A stretch of 64,000 nucleotides of DNA, taken from Chaenocephalus aceratus (Eukaryota; Chordata; Actinopteri; Perciformes; Channichthyidae). The stretch is from positions 205,595 to 269,594 of the forward strand of contig JAMFTG010000151.1 in assembly GCA_023974075.1 (NCBI GenBank), read 5' to 3'. Shown here one piece after another: positions 22,094-32,057 of this stretch. A program made the position numbers and the translations under genes. Position 1 is the first letter of the stretch. Every line of letters starts with the position of its first letter. The notes beneath the pieces were generated by a model. The model did not search any database, had not been told where the DNA came from, and saw nothing but the letters and a program-made list of their open reading frames with translations.

Positions 22094-22222
22094 GGACCAA
22101 ATAATCACTCTGATTGGCTGTTCAGCTAGCAAATCAGTGCATGAGAAGCGAAGCGGAAGTGAGGGACGTAAACAAACGATTTAAGAAGGCACACACAGAC
22201 TGCTATTCATTTTCATCTCATC

Positions 22223-22351
22223 ATGGCGATCTGGAATGATGCAAACGAAGACCTGCTCATCACCTTGATCCAGGAGAGGCCAGCTCTGTATGATATTACG
22301 GAGAAAAGATACTCTTCTTCTTCTCTGTCTTCCGGTTGTTGCCTCTTTTGA
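22223..22351 (+). pseudogene. MADF (Myb/SANT-like) DNA-binding domain start, truncated
   Basis: Reads MAIWNDANEDLLITLIQERP then ALYDITEKRYS before running into serine codons and a stop. W-x5-(D/E)-x2-LI-x-LIxERPxLYD is the opening of the MADF domain found in the DNA-binding partner protein of Harbinger transposons. Only about 32 residues remain of roughly 85, the rest having been deleted when the MITE formed. Confidence 0.65.
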
Positions 22352-22532
22352 ATGACGAATACACACTACCGCCATCTGCTGGTAAGGAGAGTTATTGCCA
22401 CTCACGCACTGAAGTCGGTGCGGTGTGTTCCCGTGCGACACATGGCCAAAACGCAGGAGAACACGGCCAGGCAACAGCCGACTTCAGCGTCGGCTAGTCC
22501 TCTGGTGACTGCTTGGTGTGTCAGGGCCTTAA

Positions 22533-22979
22533 CAGTGCCTTGGTTAAAGAGCCTGTTGCTGTTTATATATAGCTTTGAATTCTTTAAAACCAATATTATC
22601 TTCTTGAACTTGTATGGTAGTCAGGAGCATCACTTTCTAATGTTTGATATATTTAGAGGGAGGGGATCTAAAGTAATGCTTTAAAATTCAGATTAGATTC
22701 ATTTCTACCATTTTCTTAAATTCATGGTAGTTTCAGTAATCCCATGGTAATTGAGGACACAAGTTATCTAAATGACTAATGTCATCTTTATGGCTTTCAG
22801 AAAGGACAGGTGACTATCTGATGATGATGATGATGATGATGATGTTAAATGTGTTGCTTTAGGAACATCCATTGCAAATACATGGAATTCAATAAACATT
22901 GAATAGCATATCATGCAGTTTGTCTGTGCCTTTTCCTCCGTGTTGTCCTGGTTTGCTGTGCTGCCTCCTAGTCGCCACC
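22533..22979. other. Spacer with (TGA)n run
   Basis: Holds a (TGA)n run at about 22819-22845. A GTTTGCTGTGCTGCCT motif at 22951 recurs 31 bp later, over the start of the next gene. No separate gene seen. Confidence 0.5.
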
Positions 22980-25189
22980 ATGGTTTGCTGTGCTGCCTGG
23001 GGATGCTCAAATCGCTCCGAGAAAGTAATACGAATGTACGGCTTCCCCACTGACACAGAGCGGAGGAAAAAATGGCTGACTCAAGTCAGCAGGAGCAATT
23101 TCACGACCAACAGCAAAAACATATGTGATGTAATTATATACAAACACTGCATTTGCACTTTTTCACAAAACGAAAACCACACCATTGGGAAAGCTTAATG
23201 TTTTGTTTAATACAAAAAAACAGGGAAAGGCTTGAAAAACACAGAGTTGAGACTCAGGGTGCAGGGTCTCAGTGCAGGTATTCAGGCTCCACTGAATCCC
23301 CCTCTGGTTCTTGTGCTGAAAGAGGGATAAACAGACAGGAGAAAGAGTTACACACCTATATAGCACACCTATTGCCTTGGGGAGATAAGGTGTGGTCTTT
23401 GTTCCCAACTGAAGTTATGGAACTTTATTATTTGTGAGTTTAACAAAGTATGACAAATGGAATCAGTAACAGATGTCATATGAATTTCTATAAAGTTGTC
23501 TCACATTCTTGTGAGACAACTAAGACGGGTACCGTATATTTTATATACAGTATGTAATGAGTATAACATGTCCAGTAAGTATAAAGTGTTTCCTAATACT
23601 GTGTATTCAACCACTATGGAATATGTATGTGGGCAGACAAAACTGAGTTGTTCTGTGTGTGCAGTAACCTCAAGTCACTCCGCAGGCACATTTTGATGCA
23701 GACCAGTTTGTCAAGACAAAAAAAGGCAAGACTAGGCTGAGAGCAGAGGCTATACCCACCATCTTCGTGCATCGCCCTGTGGTCAAAAAGAGAAGGGCCC
23801 CTGCACCACGATTCACCCCGGGACCTGTATCTACAAAGCCCATAGCTCATGATCACAGCTATAGTGTGAAAGGTGACACAGGTATAATAAGTATGAACTC
23901 TTAGTAACAAAAGTAATATTTCTTATTTTTAAGTGGTATAATATTTAAAATGTTCGAAAATGTACAGTGCCATGTCTTCTACTTACATTAGTCTCAAAGA
24001 TTGAGGGAAGAAGGGATGAGGAGACTGAGAGAAAGGAAAGTGAGGGTGAAGAAAGAGAGGACATGGCTAGTGAGGAGAGACATGAAGGGCGGACACCACC
24101 CACTCAGCCAGCAGCCAGTCAGCATACGAGGGAACCAGCAGCCAGTCAGCATACGAGGGAACCAGCAGCCAGTCAGCATAAGAGGGAACCAGCAGCCAGT
24201 CAGCATACGAGGGAACCAGCACCAGTCAGCATACGAGGGAACCAGCAGCCAGTCAGCATACAAGGGAACCAGCAGCCAGTCAGTATACGAGGGAACCAGC
24301 AGCCAGTCAGCATACGAGGGAACCAGCAGCCAGTCAGCATACGAGGGAACCAGTAGCCAGTCAAACAGATCTATTAAAACAATTAAAGAGAAAATTAAAG
24401 AGCCAAGAAGGAATCACCAAAAAAGCAAAGAATGCACTAAGAAAAATCAGGAAGGAAAATGCAGCTCTCAAGACAACAATGAAAATTAGGGACAATAAAT
24501 ATAAGAAAACGTTTTCAAAAGACCAACTTAAGGCATTAGGCAGACTCACCACAAAGGGGATGAAATGGAGCAATGAGACAATTAAGGCTTTAAAAATTCG
24601 CTTTGGGTGCGGACCAACGGGTTACAAAACTCTGCAGGAATTGAAGATGCCCCTTCCAGGAATAAGGACACTGCAAAGAAGGATGCAATGTGTTAAGTTT
24701 GAGCCTGGTGTGTTGACAGAGGTCTTTGATTTCCTAAAATTGAAGGCAGATAGATTGACAGACCTTGAAAGGGAGTGTGTGTTGACCTTGGATGAAATGG
24801 CAATCACACCAAGTGTGGAGTTAGACATGATTACAGGCAAACTGTACGGTGATGTGACTTTACCAGGTCACACAGGGGTGGCAACACATGCTTGTGTGTT
24901 TATGTTGGCTGGAAACACAACACGGTGGAAGCAAGTAGTGGCATATCATTACACTGGAAATTCTACCAATGGAGCAGAGTACAGGCCAATCATTATTGAT
25001 ATAATACAGAGGGCAGCATCCATAGGGCTACATGTGCTTGATGTCACCACCGACATGGGTAGCCCTAACCGAGCCATGTGGAAATCCTTTGGGGTGGACC
25101 AAAATAAAACATCGGTGCCACATCCAGCAACACCAGACAGGCAGCTTTATTTCATGCCCGATGTCCCACATCTGGTAACAATGGAGTAA
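22980..25189 (+). pseudogene. P-element / THAP9-type transposase gene, frameshifted and C-terminally truncated
   Basis: Three exons are visible: 22980-23129, 23686-23872 and 23992-25174. The start is in a perfect GCCACCATGG context. Exons 1-2 form a THAP zinc finger: C3, C8, W in KKWLTQ, C-x2-H across the junction (ICD|AHF), and AIPTIF. Exon 3 holds an acidic linker, a 27-bp minisatellite, a coiled coil (LLKQLKRKLKSQEGITKK) and the RNase-H-like catalytic core with LTLDEMAITP and DVTTDMGSPNRAMW, the first two acidic positions of P-type transposases. It ends MPDVPHL at a donor. A one-base deletion in the fifth minisatellite unit puts the THAP half out of frame with the catalytic half. Exons with the last catalytic residue were not found. 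The protein would bind and cut its own transposon ends. Confidence 0.75.
24108..24349 (+). repeat. 27-bp coding minisatellite, nine units
   Basis: CCAGCAGCCAGTCAGCATAC plus GAGGGAA repeats nine times, encoding EPAASQHTR. The fifth unit is 26 bp (lacks one G), which shifts the frame. Units differ by single substitutions only, so expansion was recent. Confidence 0.95.
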
Positions 25190-26239
25190 GAGAGGGACTT
25201 GAAAAACCTTGGTGGCTCTCTACTCATGTTGTTACAGTTGTCTTGGTTACAGCTCTCAAGTTTTTTTTTTTGCCATTTCCACATCTTTAGAAAATATGAA
25301 ATAAAAAATTGAAGTGAAATCAACCTCTTCTCTGGAGAACAAACTTTGATTTCTCTGTCTTGGGAGTTTGCAGTCTTGCAGTGTTGCTCCTCCACCTGTA
25401 ACATCACTGCCCCTCCACCTGCCATACAGTAGGTTACTAACAAGATTACTTATATAATACAGTGATAGAGTACATGTTTAGTATGCTTACTTATATAAAA
25501 CAGTAGTATTAAACTTACCTTGTGTTTTCACTCTCACTTAAGTCCCTCTCCCTTTGCCCTCAATCCAGAATCAGCTGAGCTGCAACATTATACAGACAGG
25601 TAATAATCAAGAGAATCACAAGGACACAATATGGCTCTGCTAAAAACACTCACTCTTACACGCACCAAAGTTATATTTATCTAATATTTAACTCCCTCCA
25701 CCCCCACATACAATCCCGTTTAGAAGCCCCTCTTCTCTAATTCAACAACGTTGGACGAAATTACATTAAGAGAACGGAATTTACAATTAAAAGGCTGTTC
25801 AACGTGTGTTGCTAATTTGCTTCGGTATCCTAGCTTAATCTGTTATCTGTAAACGTTCCCTAAATTTACTAATTTAGGGATAATCCACTGACATCCTTTA
25901 ATACACATGTTAATTTGAATCAGATGTACTGATAATATCCGCAATATAAATATTTAAACTTCTTCTTACCTTTAAAAGTCCGTCACGAACGGTCTATTAT
26001 GCTGCAACTCTATAGCTCTGCTAGCCTTGGCGCTAACTTCCGGGAAACGATTATATATATAAACTGTGTGCTGTTAATCTGTTTGAGGTTTTGCTCTCTT
26101 GTTACTTTTAACCATACAGGTGTGATTTCATAGTTATTTTGTATGTTATTGTCAAAGGAACAAAATGAGCAACCCTTTATACTTAATTTGATATTCCTCA
26201 TTATCTGAAGCATTTGTTACTCTCATTTATTTTCCTCCC
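25190..26239. other. Spacer between P-type gene and SGNH ORF
   Basis: Minus strand has an excellent donor (ACACAAG|GTAAGTTT at about 25519) after an acceptor-like TGTTGCAG, but every frame of that segment contains a stop, so it would be non-coding. A TATATATATAAA run at about 26051 could be a TATA box for the SGNH ORF. Confidence 0.4.
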
Positions 26240-26800
26240 ATGGTGACTGTATGGATAATCGGAGACAGCTATGTCCGGCGTGGAGCCCAGAGAGCTACAG
26301 AGACCATCAGCAGCAACCTTGGCCTCGACCTGAGGGTGTGCTGGTTCGGTTGGGGTGGACTGCGCTGGAGAGGTGTCCTCCCTTTCTTTTCCTACTCCCT
26401 GCGAGGAAGAGCAGTCCCGGATGTCCTCCTCATCCACTGTGGCGGCAATGACTTGGGGGATGTGCCCAGTGTTCAGTTGCTGAACCAGATGAAGGAGGAC
26501 CTGCACCAGCTTCACCATCGGCACCCTGGCATGAAGATCATGCTCTCCCAGATGAACCAGAGGCGCCGGTGGAGGGCTGGTGCAAATCCTGTCAAAATTG
26601 ACAAGGCCCGGAAGTTTGTTAACAGTGTTATGGCTACTTTTGTTCATAGCCTAAATGGTGTCATTGTTGACCACTCCAACATTAGACATGACAGTCCTGG
26701 GCTGTTTTTGCGAGATGGAGTTCATTTCACCCCTTGGGGAAATGATATATTTTTTAAGTCACTAGCCAATTGCCTGAAAGACCACCTCCAAAGACTGTGA
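26240..26800 (+). CDS. SGNH-type hydrolase (esterase/lipase-like), single exon
   Basis: An uninterrupted 186-codon ORF with start in a CCCATGG context. All SGNH blocks are present: nucleophile Ser10 in IIGDSYVRRG (block I), GWGGLRW with a block-II glycine (about 37-43), GGND with Asn70 (block III) and DGVH with Asp159 and His162 (block V). This family cleaves ester bonds in lipids or sugars with a Ser-Asp-His triad. No signal peptide, membrane segment or intron is seen, so the product would be cytosolic or nuclear. An AATAAA lies 308 bp downstream. SGNH proteins of this short type occur in fish mainly as parts of mobile elements (for instance Ngaro-like DIRS elements and some LINEs); no reverse transcriptase or tyrosine recombinase was found nearby, so the carrier is unknown. 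Confidence 0.75.
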   Translation: MVTVWIIGDSYVRRGAQRATETISSNLGLDLRVCWFGWGGLRWRGVLPFFSYSLRGRAVPDVLLIHCGGNDLGDVPSVQLLNQMKEDLHQLHHRHPGMKIMLSQMNQRRRWRAGANPVKIDKARKFVNSVMATFVHSLNGVIVDHSNIRHDSPGLFLRDGVHFTPWGNDIFFKSLANCLKDHLQRL

Positions 26801-27107
26801 ACTGCTAAAATGTCAGTATCACTGTTTTTGGATTTGGCCTTTAGAGTATGTATTCTAAGGCCCTTGCTAAGCCCAGACTGTCATGGCTAATGTTGAGTTA
26901 GATATTACATCTGTAGCCATAACACTGTTAACATGGCTGCTCTTCCTCTTCCCCACATTCCACCCCCCCTCTTCCCCCAATGGACTCTGCAGCTCTCCAG
27001 GCCCATGCTGGGCATGGCTGTCTGTCAAACCTTTTATTTTGTATTTGTTATGATGTTTTTTGTTATTTTATTTGTTAAAATAATTATGTATTTATGTAAA
27101 TATTGAA

Positions 27108-27113
27108 AATAAA
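27108..27113 (+). terminator. Polyadenylation signal for the SGNH ORF
   Basis: AATAAA in an AT-rich context, 308 bases after the stop, followed by a T-rich tract. Confidence 0.5.
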
Positions 27114-27114
27114 T

Positions 27115-28114
27115 TCATATTTTCACTTCTTTTGTCTACTGCTTACTGAGAATGTTAGCTATCACATCCAAATGGGACTATCAAATGAAAGGATAAGCTT
27201 ACCATACAATACAGAAAACATTACACATTAAGGCTCAAATCTTTTCCCAAGCCGTAGCAGTCTGAAAAGAGTCCCAAGTTTAAAAACACAAAATCTTGAC
27301 AATGAATACTACGCTGTCATTTATCAGTGACAATACAAACAACAGGAAGGTCTCCCCTAGTCCCATGTATGTTGGCATCTATGTCATAAGCATACCATAG
27401 AATGTAATTATGAAGTGCAATACCCACAATCCCTACAGGGTCGTAACGTCACAGAAGATAATACCTTTTAGAGAGTTTCGTTCAGTATGCAGATAAATAT
27501 TTGTTTTACAATAGAAACATTTTTCTCCATAAATGTTCCCACATGTTGTGAGCATCAACTTTAAATCTTTTGTCAACAAATAAAAAACATCTTAATTTAC
27601 GACAACATTTTGTTAATAACACCACTACATTAACAATAAGCATAGGAAAATGATAAATGTCAACATTTAAGATTTTGCTTTTACTCTTTATTTAATCAGA
27701 TCTATTTCACATTGAAAGTTACATCTTGCATTTTATGAAAAGTAAAGGTTTCGAATCATTTTATGACTCCAGTACACTAGAAAATAAATTAAAGATGTGC
27801 AACAACTGTATCAGTAATTAAAATGATATAACTTATGTACAGGGTTGGGAGGGCTACTTGCCAAAAACACAACCAGTAACTTCATGTGAGTATCAAGATA
27901 TAAAAGTAATGTAACCTGATAACTTTATTTTTCTTTTGGATTACCTCAATATCAAATGCAATGCAAATAAACACAGGAGAGAAGAAATATTAATATGATT
28001 GTTTTACTTAAATGTATAATAGAATACCATAAAGCAGATTCAGGTAGTAGGTGAACAGATTCACAATGAAAGTATTAGCCTAGAGAACAGTACCGCTTCC
28101 AGAGAAGAGATACC
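27115..28114. other. Unannotated AT-rich spacer
   Basis: No ORF, RNA or repeat ends that I can support. Confidence 0.5.
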
Positions 28115-28133
28115 ATTTGATCTAGAGATGTCC

Positions 28134-28200
28134 CGATCCGATCACGTGATCGGGGATCGGAGCCGATCACGTGATCGGGGATCGGAGCCGATCACGTGAT
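28134..28200. repeat. Subterminal tandem repeat with palindromic E-box
   Basis: CGATCACGTGATCGGGGATC plus GGAGC occurs twice, with a third GATCACGTGAT. Each unit centres on the palindrome GATCACGTGATC, containing the CACGTG E-box. Such subterminal repeats are usual transposase-binding sites in hAT elements. Confidence 0.8.
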
Positions 28201-28503
28201 TTTCAAAAAATCGGGGATCGGGAGAAAAACAATCGGGGATCGGGATTTTAAAATATATTTTTTTTATTTAATGTTACAAAACAAAAATGACCATGTTCAC
28301 GTCTTAAAGTCATCCTGAGGACTTAGTTTTGGTTTAAAATTACACAACATCATGTATGTGTTGCTTTCTTTGGGCTTGTTTTCATAGACCTGGTTGCTTA
28401 TTTCTCTGAAATCTGGCAACAGAGTGGGCGCAGTGTCTAATAGTAGCAGTAAGCTAACGAGAGGCTACGTTCAGCTGGTGACTCGGGAGTCGGGACGGAG
28501 AAC

Positions 28504-28845
28504 ATGTCAGGAGTTTGGAAGTATTATAAAATTGAAAGCGAAGGCTGTGTAACAGCCAGATGCAATGTTTGCAAGGCAGAGGTTCCGCGTGGTGGAAAGA
28601 ACAGAGCTACGTTCAACACGACCAATCTAATACGCTACCTGAGAAACAAACACCAACAACAACACGACGAGTACACAGCGGCCACTCAGGTAACGGCACT
28701 GAAGCAACCAACACTTTCAGAGACTTTCAAAAGGAAAGAGAAACTGCCCCAGAACAGTGAAAAGGCCAACACAATAACAGCCAAGATAGCTGAATTCATC
28801 GCGTTGGATGACCAGCCGTTATCCGTTACCTTTTTTTTCTCTTAA
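28504..28845 (+). CDS. BED zinc finger, N-terminal part of a hAT transposase
   Basis: Open 113-codon frame. MSGVWKYYKIESEG is followed by CNVC at about residues 21-24, RGGK, NTTNLIRYLRNKHQQQH with the two finger histidines, then a linker TLSETFKRKEKLP and IAEFIALDDQPLSV, where the family would continue into the catalytic domain. Here it runs into a stop after four residues. BED fingers bind the transposon ends. The ORF is intact but without catalytic domain; it may encode only a DNA-binding peptide. Confidence 0.75.
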   Translation: MSGVWKYYKIESEGCVTARCNVCKAEVPRGGKNRATFNTTNLIRYLRNKHQQQHDEYTAATQVTALKQPTLSETFKRKEKLPQNSEKANTITAKIAEFIALDDQPLSVTFFFS

Positions 28846-28959
28846 TGCATTGCATAAAGATCGGATCGCGAAAAATCGTTATCGGCAGATTGTCAAAATC
28901 AAATGATCGGAATCGGATCGGGAGCAAAAAAAGGTGATCGGGACATCCCTAATTTGATC

Positions 28960-29318
28960 ATTTTACAACAAGCACTATATGCTCTTTTTAAGTTTTGAAT
29001 AAGATTGTAATCCTGAGTTTCCCTATTATTAAAAAAAGTAAAACTAATCCGATTACATCTTTTCCTATGTAACTAAAGATTACACTTTCCTTTTTTTCTA
29101 TACGATCTTGATTCGTGTTAGATGTAATCCATTACTACCTAAGCCAATACAAGTCATAACTTTTGGAAAATTGTCTCAAGTTATAAATGATGCCTTCAAT
29201 CTCTTTCACGTGGAGAAGACATCCCATTGGCCGAGGCGTTGCAACTTCCCTCAAGCCCTACATGAAAGAAAGATCACATGTTAGAAATGTGTGCACAAAC
29301 TATTCAGTATGACCCGTC
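28960..29318. other. Unannotated spacer
   Basis: No gene or repeat recognised. Confidence 0.5.
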
Positions 29319-29684
29319 TTAGTTTAAAGCCCAAGTGTGAGAGTGAACAGAGGCGGAGTCTGTTTGTTGGCTGCTGCTACCCAAACCAACATCCTCACAA
29401 GCATTGACTGTTGGAATGTCATTATGCTCCACATGTGGAACAACAAAGGCTTCTTCAGGTGTGCCTTGTATCATAATGATATTGCTCTGATCAGCAGCAA
29501 GACTGTTTTCACCACTACCATGGTCGACATCTGCAACCTCCTCATTGCTGTTAACAGTCGAACTAGGACTGTCACTTACCTCGTCATTGCTACTCACCCT
29601 GCTTCTCCTTCTAGGCTGTTGTTCTTTGCCATTGGTGACATAGAAAATGGTGGGCACTGCAGTGTTTTTCAGGCATCTCCTTCC

Positions 29685-30444
29685 CTAATAAAAATAATAA
29701 ACAAAAACACATAAAATAACTTTTTGAGGTCTGTAGATATTCAACTTTCTTTTGAATAATGTTGTTTTAAATGAGTGCATTATAAAAGACAATAGAGGGC
29801 CAACATGTTAACTATACAGTTAATCCATTCAACAATTACGTGTTTCCAAGATTCAGATTCAAAGGATTTATGTCATAGCACATAGGCTACAGTGTAGGAA
29901 TGGCAATGCAAATCATCTGTCCCGAGCTCCTCCAACAACGCAACATAGTTATATAAGACATAAAAGAAATAAAAATTAAGAATAATAAATTAGTGCAGGC
30001 AGAAATCTATATACACGTAAATATAATATGACATATACAAGAACAGAATGTAAAGATAAATATTGTATAGTAAAATGAAATTAAATCCTTTTTTTTTTTT
30101 ACAGTGATAGCTGTTAAGATAAATAAGTTATAAGATGACAACAGATGAATGAATGTTGCTATTAAAATAATGTAAAAAAGGGTAATATAATTAATCTGTT
30201 TTTAACATAGAGTATGTGGGGGGAAATGGCAATTATCTATCTATGATAAAGAGTCTTTGCATAAATTGAAGAGAAATGTGATGGTTTGCAAAAAAAATGT
30301 CTATACTTAACTGGAAAAATCTTAATTTGGCCTTTAATCAAAAGAACATTACTCATCACTGATGTGCAAGCTGTGCCATAACAATTATTTAGCATTGTAT
30401 GATGTATAACATGTATTTAATTAGTAACAACAATTTACACTCAC
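29685..30444. other. Intron of the THAP pseudogene
   Basis: AT-rich; a LINE-tail-like AGATTCAGATTCAAAGGATT lies near 29850. No element ends defined. Confidence 0.4.
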
Positions 30445-31045
30445 AAATGGAACCAAGTTATTATTTTTTTTAAAAGGATCTGTACCCATGAGTCCGTGCT
30501 GAAGGGATGACTCTCAAAGTGTTCACTGCACAGGCGAGTTCAGCACCCACTGGTCCAGCCTGTCTGGATCACCTAAAGGAAACCTTTATTCAAAAATACA
30601 TGAAAACCGACCCAAAGACAACAGGAGGGTTAATGCCATATTCACTTAATAACGCATGAACAACTTTTACAAATATGTCTATATAGTCTGTGTTGGTAAA
30701 TGTAATCTAGGTTGCCCATTTCCTGCTGAAATACATGCCTACCAAGTTACTGCGTGGCACTTTGGTTTTGATAAAACAGTGTAGTTCCACTATATAAACG
30801 TTACATTCATAATCAAACGAGACAATATGCAAGATAAATAGCTATTTGTTGTTATTCTTAATGCTTGTCATTCACACGTTAAGAAAATAAAATAAGTACC
30901 GATACATAGCAGAACAATTGTGGCGATGTTCAGCTTAATAAACCTTGTTCAACATAATTTCTTTAGCTAATACTATAGCGGGCTGCAGGCGAACCAAGTC
31001 CGCGTTTCGCTGCATTCCTTGATCTCCAGTTATAACGCCGGGCTC

Positions 31046-31124
31046 CGCCGCTGGCCGAAGCTAACGGAGCCGCAAAGGGCTAGCTACGGCTCCGGTTAGC
31101 TTCGGCAGCGGACTCCGGCGGCCA
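31046..31124. repeat. GC-rich hairpin
   Basis: CCGCTGGCCGAAGCTAACGG and AGCCG pair with CGGCTCCGGTTAGCTTCGGC and AGCGG, a stem of about 25 bp with one-base bulges and a short loop. It stands out in an AT-rich intron. Confidence 0.8.
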
Positions 31125-31431
31125 CCACTGGGATAATTGGGTCCCCTTTTAACATTTGCTCCCATTTAGCATTATGGGCGTCATAGCCATAGACTATACA
31201 AGTCTTACCCAAGGCTGAATCATAAACTAAACTGTATATATATATATACACATGTATAAAGGGTTACGTCCTTAGCTGGCTAATAAGCTACATAACAAGC
31301 TAAGCTAACAAGCACACAAACACCTGCTAACGGGATTAACATGTATAATATTATCATTTTACTCACCGAAAAAAGCTGAGAGTAGACTTCTTGGAAGTTC
31401 TGTTAGTACATTCAAGCGCACAGCACGACAT

Positions 31432-32057
31432 TTTAATTGTCTGGTATTTGTAACAATATTCCCTAAAAGGCACAATCACCACGAACACGGCTAAAGCTCA
31501 AGGGTCAAGTACAGTACTATAACTAACCAACGTTGTAGCCTCTATGGTTGTAGCCTAGCAGAGTGGACAAGTTGCTGTTAGCTGACAGTGAGGCATGTAC
31601 GTGTCCATCAAAGTGACCACGCCCTAATTTATGCAAAAACTTTAAGACCTAATATAAATAAACGGATCGTGTTAGAAAACAATTCACTCACAGATCCATA
31701 ATCATGAAGGTGGAATCTAACTATATCGATAATAAAAATGTATGGAGCCAGGGGTAGAAACATGTTTTTGTTCTGCTGTAAAATTGGGCATTTTAACATG
31801 GGGGTCTATGGAAATTGCTCCTTTCTGCAGCCATCGCCTATCAGCCAATATATGAACTGCAGTGTGTGGCACATCCGTATTGGCGTCCCGGCTCTTCCCC
31901 AGAGTTTGCCGCTTGGGTCTGAATACAAGAGACGAGATCTGCATAACTACGGCAACACTGAAAGTACAATACATAACTCCAAGCACTGTAATTACCATTT
32001 GTACCCACTAGGTGTCCGTTTGACCTAAACAACAGGGCAACACAAACATATTTATTT
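31432..32057. repeat. Spacer with partial fish interspersed repeat
   Basis: From about 31600 to 31925 the sequence (CTGCTGTAAAATTGGGCATT then TTAACATGGGGGTCTATGG) matches a non-coding repeat I know to be common in fish genomes. Ends and class not determined. Confidence 0.45.

Larger units (their letters stand above)
21919..22529 (+). mobile_element. Harbinger-type MITE with MADF remnant and palindrome
   Basis: Ends are AGGCCCTGACACACCAA and its inverse TTGGTGTGTCAGGGCCT, flanked by TAA (21916-21918 and 22530-22532), a Harbinger-type 3-bp duplication. Inside are a MADF-like coding remnant (22223-22351) and a long perfect palindrome (centre between 22060 and 22061). Confidence 0.85.
28123..28951 (+). 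mobile_element. Internally deleted hAT with BED-finger ORF
   Basis: Starts TAGAGATGTCCCGATC and ends GATCGGGACATCCCTA. ATTTGATC is duplicated exactly at 28115-28122 and 28952-28959. The body keeps only the N-terminal BED finger of its transposase (28504-28845). Near the left end a 26-bp unit containing GATCACGTGATC is repeated. Confidence 0.9.
29319..31431 (-). pseudogene. THAP-domain gene, three exons, damaged
   Basis: Exon 1 (31431-31367) begins MSCCALECTNRTSKKSTLSF and ends at a GTGAGT donor. Exon 2 (30583-30445) continues in phase RFPLGDPDRLDQWVLN, then a deletion shifts the frame before CSEHFESHPFSTDSWVQI. Exon 3 (29684-29319) gives CLKNTAVPTIFYVTNGK and an acidic, serine-rich tail to a stop. 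Together they spell C-x4-C, W, C-x2-H and AVPTIF of a THAP finger, but the residues between WVLN and CSEH are missing. The tail shows no catalytic domain. The parent could be a THAP gene or a transposon such as Kolobok. Confidence 0.6.

Noticed and set aside
24108..24349. CRISPR-like regular repeats
   Set aside because: Units are contiguous 27-mers without unique spacers and lie in a coding exon; this is a minisatellite.
24001..24489. 162-codon ORF rich in QPVSIRGNQ and YEGTSSQSA
   Set aside because: Off-frame translation of the minisatellite; the true frame reads EPAASQHTR.
26201..26647. 148-codon minus-strand ORF
   Set aside because: Shadow of the SGNH hydrolase, which has all its catalytic blocks on the plus strand.
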